Assembly (NCBI GenBank): GCA_016125085.1
Contig: WGMM01000013.1
Location: 1 to 64,000, forward strand
Direction: 5' to 3'
Source of the DNA: a bacterium
Lineage (GTDB): Bacteria > Planctomycetota > Planctomycetia > Isosphaerales > Isosphaeraceae
Length of the DNA stretch: 64,000 nucleotides
Part shown: piece by piece, positions 15,995 to 24,225 of the stretch
Position numbering within the stretch: the stretch's first letter is position 1
Layout of the letters: every line of letters begins with the position of its first letter
Made by a program: the position numbers and the translations under genes
Notes under the pieces: model-generated
What the model saw: only the letters and a program-made list of their open reading frames with translations
Database searches by the model: none
Told to the model about the DNA's origin: nothing

Positions 15995-17869
15995 TTATTT
16001 CTTCTCCTCAGCAGGCTTGGGAGCTTTTTCGCCGGTCTTCGGAGCCTTCTCTTCTGGCTTGTTGCTGAACGGACCAGGTTCGCCAGCAGGTGGAGGCGTG
16101 GGTGGCATCGCGGGCATCGCTGCTGCCGGGAATTCCACCGGATAGCCGTCAGGCAGAATTCGAGTAGGCTGGAGTGATTGCTCAATTTCTTCTGGAGCGG
16201 TGGCTTCGAAGTCAGGAGCCCTGTAGGGATCCGGTGGGTTGAGATAATCCGGATAGGGGATGATCCCGTCCAGCGAATTCCTGAGAGCCTTGTAGAACCG
16301 GCCCTTGCCGTAATGGAACTTCGAGAGCTTCCAGAAGTCTTCGTCGTTGAGCTGGTCGTGGGTGATCGGGATCGGGATGAGCGTGTTCTCGCGATCCTCG
16401 ATCGACCAGACCGTACCACCGCCGAGCGCCTGGTAGGCATTCACGATGGCGGTCAGCTGTTTTTCCTTGGCATCGATGAGCGCCGTTCGCGAATCTCTCA
16501 AGTCGCGCTGGGCGGTCAACACGTCGAGGTATTCGGTTCGGGCGAATTGGAAGAGCTGGTTCGCGACGTCGACGGCCCCTTCAAGTTTGGCCATCTGCTG
16601 CTTCTTGAGCGCGACGCTCTTGCTGTAGTTCTGCACCTCAGTCAGGCGGTTGACGACGTCGGTGAATGCTTCCAGTATCGTACGCTGATAATCGTAGATC
16701 GCCTGCATCTGTTTGGCGTCGCTGGCCAGGAATTCGGCCCGGATCGCACGCCGGTTGACGAGAGGCCCGATGAAACCGGCGGCAACATTGCCGAGCACGG
16801 CCTGGGGCATGAACAGATAGGACATCGCGAAAGCGTTCAGACCGACGCCGGCATCGATGATCAGCTGCGGATAGTAATTGGCCCGGGCGACTTCCACGCT
16901 CAGACCGGCTGCCACGAGATCACGCTCCGCCCGGCGAATGTCAGGTCGGTTCTGGAGAAGTTCCGCAGGCACGCCGACTTCGAGTGCGTTGATGTAAAGA
17001 TCGTAGAAGGCCGCGGAATTACGCTCGACCGGTCTCGGGTATCGGTAAGTGAGGACGTTGATCCGGTTCTCCGTCTCGACGATGTCCTGATACACGATCA
17101 GCTTTTCGCTCTGGTTTCTGCGGACTTCCGCCTCGAACCGGAGGACTGCCAGTTCGGTGTCTCTCGCGGCTTCCTTCCTGGCTCTTGCGACTTTCAGGCT
17201 TTGCTCCATGAAAGTGATGATCTGATCCAGGTTTTCGATCCGTTTGTCGAGTGCCATCAGTCGGAAGTAGTTCGACGAGATATCCGCAACCATCTTGGTC
17301 ACGAAAAAGTTCCGGCGTTCGATAGCGGCGACATAGCGCTGGGCCGCAGCGTCTCTGGCGTTTCGCAACTGGCGGTAGATGTCCAGCTTCCAGACGAGGT
17401 TGGTACCGATCAGGTAGTTGCCGTACGGGTTCGAGAAATATTTGCCCGGGAGGAATTCGTCGTCCCGAATCGCGGCCCCCTCGATCGACCGGTTACTGAC
17501 CCTGAACAGCCCGGCATATGGCCCGGCGGTCATGAACGGCAGATAAGCCCCGGATCGCGACAGGATGTCGTTACTCGCGATCTGCACCTCTTCGTTGAGG
17601 ATCTTCAGTTCCCGGTTGTTTTCCAATCCGAACTGGATCAGATTCAGAAGTTGCGGGTCCTGATAGAACTCGACGATCCCAAGCTGGGACGAATTCTCAG
17701 TGCTCGTCACACCGTTGAAAGTTTCCGGGATGGGGGGCCCCGGCTCCGCCATTCGGCGCTGAGGGATGCCGCAAGCCGGCAGTGAGATCACGAGAAGTCC
17801 GCAAGCGATCGCCCGCGCGAGCACATGCTTCGTTCGCTTCGTGATTTGGGATCCTCGAGAGAGAGCCAT
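15995..17869 (-). CDS. TolC-like outer-membrane efflux lipoprotein (OMF, NodT/CusC type)
   Basis: 624 residues. Starts with a lipoprotein signal (GLLVISLPAC, lipobox LPAC) and contains the two repeated OMF halves rich in helices (for example LIQFGLENNRELKILNEEVQIA and the matching RPDIRRAERDLVAAGLSVEVARANYYPQL). The family's C-terminal signature QRDLRDSRTALIDAKEKQLTAIVNAYQALGGG is clear. The last 130 residues form an extra Pro/Glu/Lys-rich tail not found in typical TolC/NodT proteins. OMF trimers form the outer-membrane tunnel of RND pumps; the RND pump and adaptor genes lie upstream on the same strand but are separated by 640 bases and a terminator-like hairpin, so this gene probably has its own promoter. 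Confidence 0.85.
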   Translation of the reverse strand: MALSRGSQITKRTKHVLARAIACGLLVISLPACGIPQRRMAEPGPPIPETFNGVTSTENSSQLGIVEFYQDPQLLNLIQFGLENNRELKILNEEVQIASNDILSRSGAYLPFMTAGPYAGLFRVSNRSIEGAAIRDDEFLPGKYFSNPYGNYLIGTNLVWKLDIYRQLRNARDAAAQRYVAAIERRNFFVTKMVADISSNYFRLMALDKRIENLDQIITFMEQSLKVARARKEAARDTELAVLRFEAEVRRNQSEKLIVYQDIVETENRINVLTYRYPRPVERNSAAFYDLYINALEVGVPAELLQNRPDIRRAERDLVAAGLSVEVARANYYPQLIIDAGVGLNAFAMSYLFMPQAVLGNVAAGFIGPLVNRRAIRAEFLASDAKQMQAIYDYQRTILEAFTDVVNRLTEVQNYSKSVALKKQQMAKLEGAVDVANQLFQFARTEYLDVLTAQRDLRDSRTALIDAKEKQLTAIVNAYQALGGGTVWSIEDRENTLIPIPITHDQLNDEDFWKLSKFHYGKGRFYKALRNSLDGIIPYPDYLNPPDPYRAPDFEATAPEEIEQSLQPTRILPDGYPVEFPAAAMPAMPPTPPPAGEPGPFSNKPEEKAPKTGEKAPKPAEEKK

Positions 17870-18441
17870 GATTTCGTTCCTGGCGGAAAGTTCGGTCGAT
17901 ATTGCCCTTCGCCATACGACCGATCGGCGACTTCCTTTCTCCGCTCACTACCTGCTGGAATGGTCAGGCATCGAAGAAAGGTCGTCCCGAACGTGAACGT
18001 TCAGAACATCTCTTTCATCGACTTTTGGTAAATTGTGACTTTAGTGAGGGTTGTCATGATCGTACCGATTCGAGCGGTTTTATCGTCCAGCTCTGGATGT
18101 AAGTACTTGTCTGCAGAGAATCATCTCTATTGAAATATCATTGCGGAAATTTCAGGATCGTCTCCCGCCTGGCTGATCCATTTCAGCATTTCCGCATCGT
18201 GAATCGATTGCGAAGCGAGCGGAAATCAGGTTCGAGCCCGGAGAGAACTGTCGGCGATGACGCCAGATTCTTCACAATTGAATCAGCTGCTTCCCGGGTG
18301 TGGCTTGAAGGTTTCCGGAGGTTCCTGAAGCGGCTCAGACGCCGAAGTTCTGGCGGCTTCCGGATCCATGCGATTCATCAGGCAGTGATTCGAAATACGT
18401 TTCCGGCAGGTCGCCGTTAATTATTGCAATTCGAAAGATAA
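17870..18441. other. Intergenic region upstream of the OMF gene
   Basis: About 570 bases without a convincing gene. Frames such as 18130-18420 show no conserved motifs. Because the RND-adaptor transcript appears to end at the hairpin at 18442-18498, the promoter for the OMF gene should lie here; I could not pick out a clear promoter by eye. Confidence 0.5.
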
Positions 18442-18498
18442 AATGGCACAAGTGCCGGTCACGCACATCCCCACCCGCGTGCCGACACCTGTGCCATT
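18442..18498 (-). terminator. Long hairpin terminator downstream of the RND pump gene
   Basis: Arms 18442-18458 and 18482-18498 pair over 17 bases with two mismatches, and the inner CACGC (18460-18464) and GCGTG (18477-18481) extend the stem. Read on the minus strand, the hairpin lies just after the pump stop codon and is followed by TTTTATCTTT, the layout of a Rho-independent terminator. The AATGGCACA/TGTGCCATT ends could also belong to a dispersed palindromic repeat. Confidence 0.7.
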
Positions 18499-18509
18499 GC
18501 GTTCTGCCC

Positions 18510-21500
18510 TTAGTGCGCTGGATGGCCGTGCACTTCCAGCGAGTGTTCGAAAACCTCGCTGACGGGCTTGTTCGTTTCGTTCTGCAGAAGGCTACGGCCG
18601 TCCGCCATCTTGCCGAAGATGTAATACAGTCCAGGAATCACGAGGACACCGATCAACGTGCCCGCGACCATCCCGCCGGCGCTTGTCGTACCGATCGTCC
18701 GGTTCCCGATCGCTCCCGCGCCTTTCGCGACCACAAGTGGCAGCAAACCGGCGATGAAGGCGAAAGACGTCATGAGAATCGGCCTGAAACGCGATTTACC
18801 GGCTTCAGCGGCAGCCGCCATCAGCGATTGCCCTTCCTGGCGTTTCTGAACGGCGAATTCGACGATCAGAATCGCATTTTTCCCGAGCAGACCGACCAGC
18901 ATGATCAAGCCGAGCTGTGCATAGACGTCGTTGGCAAGCCCCATGTATTTCAGGGAGACGAACGTGCCGAAGACCCCGATGGGCAGCGACAGGATGACGG
19001 CCAGCGGCAACAGGAAGCTTTCGTACTGACCGACCAGTACGAGATAGACGAACGCGACGACGATCAGGAAAATGAAAACCGCTTCACTCCCCTTTCGAGA
19101 TTCGTCGTAAGACAGACCTGCCCAGTCGATGCCGTAGCCTTTGGGCAGAGTGGATTTTGCCACTTCGTCGATCACCTGGATCGCCTGGCCGCTGCTGAAC
19201 CCCTTCGCTGGAGCGCACATGATCGGGGCAGAAGCGTAGAGGTTGTAACGCGTGATCTCGTTCAACCCCATCTTCTTCTCGATTTTCATGAATGCGGAAT
19301 ACGGCACCATTTCGCCTTTGTCGTTCTTGACGAACAGGTTATCGAGATCTTCGGGAAACCGGCGGAATTCCGGCTTCGCCTGCACGAAGACCTTGTAGAA
19401 CTGGTTGAAACGGATGAAGCCCTGTTCCCAGGTACTTCCGATGAGAATGTTGAGATTGTCCATCGCCGTTTTGATGGACACGCCCTTCTGCATGGCGACA
19501 TCGTTGTCGATGATCAATTCGTACATCGGGTAGTTCGCGGCGTAGAACGTGAACAGGTTCGAAAGTTCCTTTCGCTTCCTGAGTTCGGCCATGAACTTGT
19601 CGGTCGTTTCTCCGAGTTTCTGATAGTCGTTGGAGTTGGTCTTGTCCAGAAGCATCAGCGTGATGCCCCCGGAAGTGCCGAAGCCGGGCACCGTAGGCGG
19701 TTCGAAGAATTCGGTCCGCACGTCGCTCATCGCCGTGCATTTTTCCTCGAGGAGCTTGATGATGTCGCGCGCTGTCCGTTCGCGTTCATCCCAGTTCTTC
19801 AGGTTGATGATCAACGTTCCAGCGTTGGAAACACGGCCTTCGGTGATCACTTCGTAACCGGAAAGGCATGTCACCGACGTGACTTCCTCAATGTCGTTGG
19901 CGATTTTGACCAGCTCGTGCGCCTTCGAGTTGGTGTACTCGAGAGTCGAGCCTGGGGGCGTTTGCAGAACGGCATAGAGAATGCCCTGATCTTCGGGTGG
20001 AATGAACCCGCTGGGAAGACTCGTGCTCACACCGACGATTCCAGCCGCGAAAGCTACGACGACGCCGATCGTGACCATTCGCAACGTGACGATCCGCCGC
20101 AGGATCCCTCCATAGCCGTCCGTGATCCTTTCGATAAGCCTGTCGAACGGCTTGCGGATGACCGGAAGAAGGAGCAGGGCGAAGCCGAACGGGCCCCACA
20201 GTTCGTAAGCCAGGTACGTCACGCCGCCCAGAATCGCCAGGCCCACGATCGCCATGAAGATCAGCTTGAAGATATTCCGCTTTTTCTTCGGTGCGGCCAC
20301 GGCGGATGCATGCGCATGTTCGTCATGCGTGTGGCCGTGCTCGTCATGCGTGTGGCCATGCTCGTGGGGTTTGAGGATCATGGCGCAAAGTACCGGCGTC
20401 AGCGTCAGTGCCACGACACCCGAAAGTACGATGGAAATGGCCATCGTTAGACCGAATTGCCTGTAGAACTGGCCGACTGGGCCAGGAATGAAAGTGACGG
20501 GCACGAACACGGAGGTCATCACCAGAGTGATCGCGATGATGGCTCCGCTGATTTCGTGCAGAACTTCCATTGTCGCAAGGTATGGCGACAGATGTTTTTC
20601 GGCCATCTTGGCGTGCACGGCTTCGACGACGACGATCGCGTCGTCCACCACGACCCCGATCGCGAGCACCATCGCGAAGAGCGTGATGAGATTGATCGAA
20701 AGACCGAGCATCTGCAGAACGAAGAACGTACCGATCAGTGAGACCGGCACGGCGAGTGTCGGAATCAGGGTCGACCGCAAATCGCCCAGGAACAGATAAA
20801 CCACCAGCGAGACCAGGATGAAAGCCTCGATCAGTGTGTGGAGCACTTTTTCGATCGATGCGTCCAGGAATTTCGAAACGTCGTACGCGAGTTCGTAATC
20901 CATACCGGGCGGGAACGATTCCGCCTTGATCGTCTCGAGTTCCTTCTTGACCGCCTCGATCACGTCCGCGGCGTTCGAACCAGGGGCCTGTTTCAGAATG
21001 ATCGAGGATGCGGGATACCCGTTGACGTCGGAATAGATGTCAAAGAACTGCGGGCCAAGTTCCACTTCGGCAAGATCCTTCAGTCGCAGGATCTCGCCGT
21101 TTTCGTTGGATCGCAGGATGATATTCCTGTACTGCTCGGCATCGTTGTAGCGCCCGATGTAGGTCAGGATGTACTCTTTCGATTGTGACGTTTTCCCGGT
21201 CGCCTGACCGAGTCGCCCGGGCGAGCCGATGATGCTTTGCTCCGAGAGCGATTTCATGATGTCGTCGCTGGAGATACTGTATGCCCGCATGCGATCCGGA
21301 TCGAGCCAGACGCGCATCGAGAAAACCCGGTTTCCAAGGTACTTGGGAATACCCATACCCGGAATCCGCTTGAGCCGCGGCATCACGTAGACGTTCGCGA
21401 AATTGAAGATGTCCTTCTGGTCAGCGTTCGGATCCTTGCTGTAGAGATTCACGTAAGTCAGCATGCTGGGCACGACCTGACTGACGAGAATCCCTTCGCG

Positions 21501-21869
21501 TACCACAAGGGGCGGAAGCTGGAACAACACGATATTGACCCGGTTCTGCACGTTCACGACATTGATGTTCGGATCCGTGCCCGGTTCGAAATAAATGATG
21601 ATCGCCGCTTCACCTGCGTTCGTCGCGGATGAAGTCATGTATCGCATGTTCTGGACACCGTTGATCGACTGTTCCAGAGGAATCAGTACGGAGTCGACCA
21701 GAACCGCGGCACTGGCGCCTGGATAGGAGATGGTGACGATGACCGTCGGCGGCGAGATCGAAGGGAATTGCTCGATCGGCAGCGTGACGATCCCCAGCAC
21801 CCCGAGGAACAGCAGGATGATGGAGATGACGATCGCCATCGCGGGACGATATAAAATCTTCGTGAACAT
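18510..21869 (-). CDS. RND efflux pump permease (HAE1/AcrB type) with His-rich cytosolic insertion
   Basis: 1119 residues, longer than the usual 1030-1050. Twelve transmembrane helices and two large periplasmic loops; early motifs TLPIEQFPSISPPTV and SVLIPLEQSINGVQNM, the proton-relay pair in AIGVVVDDAIVVVEAV, and the C-terminal VGLLGKNAILIVEFA block all mark a HAE1-type drug or solvent pump rather than a heavy-metal pump. The extra length sits after TM6 (ALTLTPVLCAMILKP): about 75 residues with HEHGHTHDEHGHTHDEHAHA (near residues 497-520), a Lys cluster and an added hydrophobic stretch. The adaptor gene ends 50 bases upstream, so both form one operon. Export substrate unknown; the histidines suggest metal binding or metal-linked control (inference). 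Confidence 0.9.
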   Translation of the reverse strand: MFTKILYRPAMAIVISIILLFLGVLGIVTLPIEQFPSISPPTVIVTISYPGASAAVLVDSVLIPLEQSINGVQNMRYMTSSATNAGEAAIIIYFEPGTDPNINVVNVQNRVNIVLFQLPPLVVREGILVSQVVPSMLTYVNLYSKDPNADQKDIFNFANVYVMPRLKRIPGMGIPKYLGNRVFSMRVWLDPDRMRAYSISSDDIMKSLSEQSIIGSPGRLGQATGKTSQSKEYILTYIGRYNDAEQYRNIILRSNENGEILRLKDLAEVELGPQFFDIYSDVNGYPASSIILKQAPGSNAADVIEAVKKELETIKAESFPPGMDYELAYDVSKFLDASIEKVLHTLIEAFILVSLVVYLFLGDLRSTLIPTLAVPVSLIGTFFVLQMLGLSINLITLFAMVLAIGVVVDDAIVVVEAVHAKMAEKHLSPYLATMEVLHEISGAIIAITLVMTSVFVPVTFIPGPVGQFYRQFGLTMAISIVLSGVVALTLTPVLCAMILKPHEHGHTHDEHGHTHDEHAHASAVAAPKKKRNIFKLIFMAIVGLAILGGVTYLAYELWGPFGFALLLLPVIRKPFDRLIERITDGYGGILRRIVTLRMVTIGVVVAFAAGIVGVSTSLPSGFIPPEDQGILYAVLQTPPGSTLEYTNSKAHELVKIANDIEEVTSVTCLSGYEVITEGRVSNAGTLIINLKNWDERERTARDIIKLLEEKCTAMSDVRTEFFEPPTVPGFGTSGGITLMLLDKTNSNDYQKLGETTDKFMAELRKRKELSNLFTFYAANYPMYELIIDNDVAMQKGVSIKTAMDNLNILIGSTWEQGFIRFNQFYKVFVQAKPEFRRFPEDLDNLFVKNDKGEMVPYSAFMKIEKKMGLNEITRYNLYASAPIMCAPAKGFSSGQAIQVIDEVAKSTLPKGYGIDWAGLSYDESRKGSEAVFIFLIVVAFVYLVLVGQYESFLLPLAVILSLPIGVFGTFVSLKYMGLANDVYAQLGLIMLVGLLGKNAILIVEFAVQKRQEGQSLMAAAAEAGKSRFRPILMTSFAFIAGLLPLVVAKGAGAIGNRTIGTTSAGGMVAGTLIGVLVIPGLYYIFGKMADGRSLLQNETNKPVSEVFEHSLEVHGHPAH

Positions 21870-21919
21870 GCGTTCGAACCTCGAATGACCGGTGGGGATA
21901 GATCTCGTGTTCGGAACAC

Positions 21920-23257
21920 TTATTCCGCGTGGAATTTCTGATGCGCGAGGACCTGTTCAGGCTTCGCGACTTCGAATTCGATCTTCTTTCCTTCGTTCAT
22001 GTCGCGAACTCCATCCAGGACGATCTTGTCCATCGATGTAATTCCGCTGGCGACGATGAAAATGTCATCCTTTTCGTGTTCGACCTTGATCAGACGCTGA
22101 TGCACGACATTCTCTTCGTCGACGACGAATACGTACCGTTTGTCGAGAATTTCGAACGTCGCCCTTTGCGGAATGACGATGGCGTCCTTGTGTACTTTAC
22201 TGATCATGATCGTGCCGGTCTGACCGTGGCGAAGTATTCCATCCGGGTTCGGGAAATCCGCCCGAAACGGGATATTCCCTGTCTGATTGTTGAATTTCGC
22301 TTCGATGGCTCCGATCTTGCCGGGTTGCTGGAATTTCTTGCCGTTGGCCAGAACCAGCTCGATCCGTTCCTCCTCGTTCTTCTTGTCGATCGTTTCCATG
22401 TAATCCAGATATGCAGCCTCGGGCACGTTGAAATACACCCACATGACACTGTTGTCGGAGAGGGTCGTGAGCATGTCACCTTCGGAAATCAGGCTGCCGA
22501 GCTGTTCGTGCAACCGATCGACGATTCCGTCGAACGGGGCGACGATGTTTGTGAAATCCAGTTCCGCTTTCGCCATTTGGGCGTTCGCCCTGGCCTTGGC
22601 CAATTTGGCTTCCAGCAGCATTACTTCGTTCTGCGAGACGACATTCTTGTCCGCCAGGGTTTTCGTGTAGTTGAATTCCAGTTCGGCGAGCTTCGCCTCG
22701 GCCATTTCCGCATCCAGCCTCGCCTGGTACAGGGTCGGAAGGATTTTGAAAAGGAGGTCTCCCTTTTTGACCCTCTGACCTTCCTTCACCAGAATTTCCT
22801 GAAGATATCCCTTCTCCAGAGCACAAACTTCGATGTGCCTCCGCGAATGGATCTGGCAGACATACGGCTGCTCAAGCGTGATATCGATCACCTGCGGATG
22901 GGTCACGACGATTTTGTGCTCCGCGTGATGACCTTCCGAGTGTTCCGAATCCTCTTTGTGGTCGGCTTCATGATGATCTTTTTCTTCGGAGTTTCGCTCA
23001 TGGGAATCCGATTCATGCGCCGAACCGCTGAGTTTCGAGAGCTCCGTCATGATCTTGGCGGAATCGAGATCCGAAGGGACCTCGACACCCAGCGATGCGA
23101 GCACGACGCTGCTTGATTTGAGAACGGAATCGATTTCCGTTCTGCTGACGATATCGAATCCGGCCATTTGCAATGCGGCGGCCGAACCCGAAGCGAGGCC
23201 CATGATAAGAGCCAGAGACGTGAACGGGCGGCGTCTGACGAACGTGAACGCTTTCAT
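21920..23257 (-). CDS. RND efflux adaptor (membrane fusion protein) with His-rich N-terminus
   Basis: 445 residues from the ATG at 23257, with GGAGG upstream. The N-terminal hydrophobic segment (SLALIMGLASGSAAALQ) anchors or exports it. Residues 81-114 are extremely rich in H, E, D and S (for example DHHEADHKEDSEHSEGHHAEHK). Then follow the standard adaptor parts: barrel-sandwich/lipoyl halves (CALEKGYLQEILVKEGQRVKKGDLLF and VAPFDGIVDRLHEQLGSLISEGD), a helical hairpin (AEMAEAKLAELEFNYTKTLADKN) and beta-barrel/MP domains (RHGQTGTIMI, AIVIPQRATFEIL). It links the inner-membrane pump to the outer-membrane factor. Poly-His adaptors are known mainly from metal-exporting RND systems, although the pump here looks like HAE1. 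Confidence 0.9.
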   Translation of the reverse strand: MKAFTFVRRRPFTSLALIMGLASGSAAALQMAGFDIVSRTEIDSVLKSSSVVLASLGVEVPSDLDSAKIMTELSKLSGSAHESDSHERNSEEKDHHEADHKEDSEHSEGHHAEHKIVVTHPQVIDITLEQPYVCQIHSRRHIEVCALEKGYLQEILVKEGQRVKKGDLLFKILPTLYQARLDAEMAEAKLAELEFNYTKTLADKNVVSQNEVMLLEAKLAKARANAQMAKAELDFTNIVAPFDGIVDRLHEQLGSLISEGDMLTTLSDNSVMWVYFNVPEAAYLDYMETIDKKNEEERIELVLANGKKFQQPGKIGAIEAKFNNQTGNIPFRADFPNPDGILRHGQTGTIMISKVHKDAIVIPQRATFEILDKRYVFVVDEENVVHQRLIKVEHEKDDIFIVASGITSMDKIVLDGVRDMNEGKKIEFEVAKPEQVLAHQKFHAE

Positions 23258-23575
23258 ATACCTGCGATCCTCCGACGTGGATAGTCGTTTTTGAGGCCAG
23301 TCACTCAGCGAGCGCGGAGTCGCACCTGGCCAGTCAACGATGTGCGGTCATTCCCCTTGTCCGAAGGCGGACATGCGAAGCTCTTGACGACCCTTATCCG
23401 GTCGAACGATCGAACATGAGAGATCAGAACGATCTTCAGGTCAGCTCGAATCGATCATGGCCATGCCGCAGAGAAGCGGACAGTGGCTCAGAGCGATCAA
23501 GAGTCCGAATCGTCACCCGTTACGATGTGAAGCATCGCTGGTGGGCGCAAGACGTACCAATATGAGAAGGAATGA
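23258..23575. other. Intergenic region upstream of the efflux operon
   Basis: About 320 bases between a small exported ORF and the adaptor gene. No coding features seen. It presumably holds the efflux promoter if the small ORF is not in the same transcript; I see no clear operator palindrome. Confidence 0.4.
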
Positions 23576-23953
23576 TCAACAACGTAGAGGGAGGGAAACT
23601 TCCGAAAGTCTCACGTATGCCGAAACGACCCTGATTTGAGTCTTGGAATGGGTGTTCCATTCGGAGAGAAAAGCAGAAACAGGAAAGGCGATCGAATCGA
23701 AGAATTTTTCTTCGGTCTCTTCGATCAGCTCGGAATGGTGAGATTCCAGAACCGCAGAGGAGTTCGTGTCATTCGTGAACGCCAGCTCAGCAACATCGAC
23801 ATGGATCGCTGCATGACCTGAACGGACGACCGACACGGTTTGATGACGAGCCTCATTACCCGAATCCTGAGGCACCAAAATCGAAGAAAGAAAGATCGCC
23901 AAACCGATCAGGCCGGTGAACCAGCATCGAATTGGGATCGTCGGACAAACCAC
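23576..23953 (-). CDS. Small exported or membrane-anchored protein of unknown function
   Basis: 125 residues if translation starts at the GTG at 23953, which has GGAGAA six bases upstream; an in-frame GTG at 23959 lies too close to that site. The N-terminus is basic then hydrophobic (CWFTGLIGLAIFLSSILVP), a signal peptide or anchor. The rest is polar with several histidines (RHQ, SGHAAIHVDV, ESHHSELIEETEEKFFDS) and no domain I recognise. It precedes the His-rich efflux adaptor on the same strand, so an accessory role in metal-linked efflux is possible. Support is limited to the ribosome site and the signal-like start. Confidence 0.45.
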   Translation of the reverse strand: MVCPTIPIRCWFTGLIGLAIFLSSILVPQDSGNEARHQTVSVVRSGHAAIHVDVAELAFTNDTNSSAVLESHHSELIEETEEKFFDSIAFPVSAFLSEWNTHSKTQIRVVSAYVRLSEVSLPLRC

Positions 23954-24225
23954 TTGCACTTCTCCGATTCGTGTTGTGGATTGAGTGCATTGGTAAGTCT
24001 ATGCCGGGATCGACGGGGAGTCAAGCCCGATCGCAAAGATATGAAGGTTTTCCGAAATGTTGAGATGAATCAGTTGCGAAACGGTTTTTGAGTGCCCCAA
24101 AAACGAATCAGCAGGATTCGAAAGATACGGTTATTCCTGAAAGCTCCGGTGCCTGAAGTCTTCGTTGTGACTTCAGGGCATCTCCGTCGCAGATCAGAAT
24201 CAGTTCAAGCATTACTGAGACGCAT

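Noticed and set aside
16178..17785. 535-codon plus-strand frame
   Set aside because: Antisense of the TolC-like gene, whose OMF repeats and lipobox are unmistakable.
20310..20372. CRISPR-like short repeats
   Set aside because: Only a 21-base tandem repeat coding for HGHTHDE in the pump; no spacers.
18513..20450. 645-codon plus-strand frame
   Set aside because: Antisense of the RND pump; His/Asp/Arg-rich shadow without domains.
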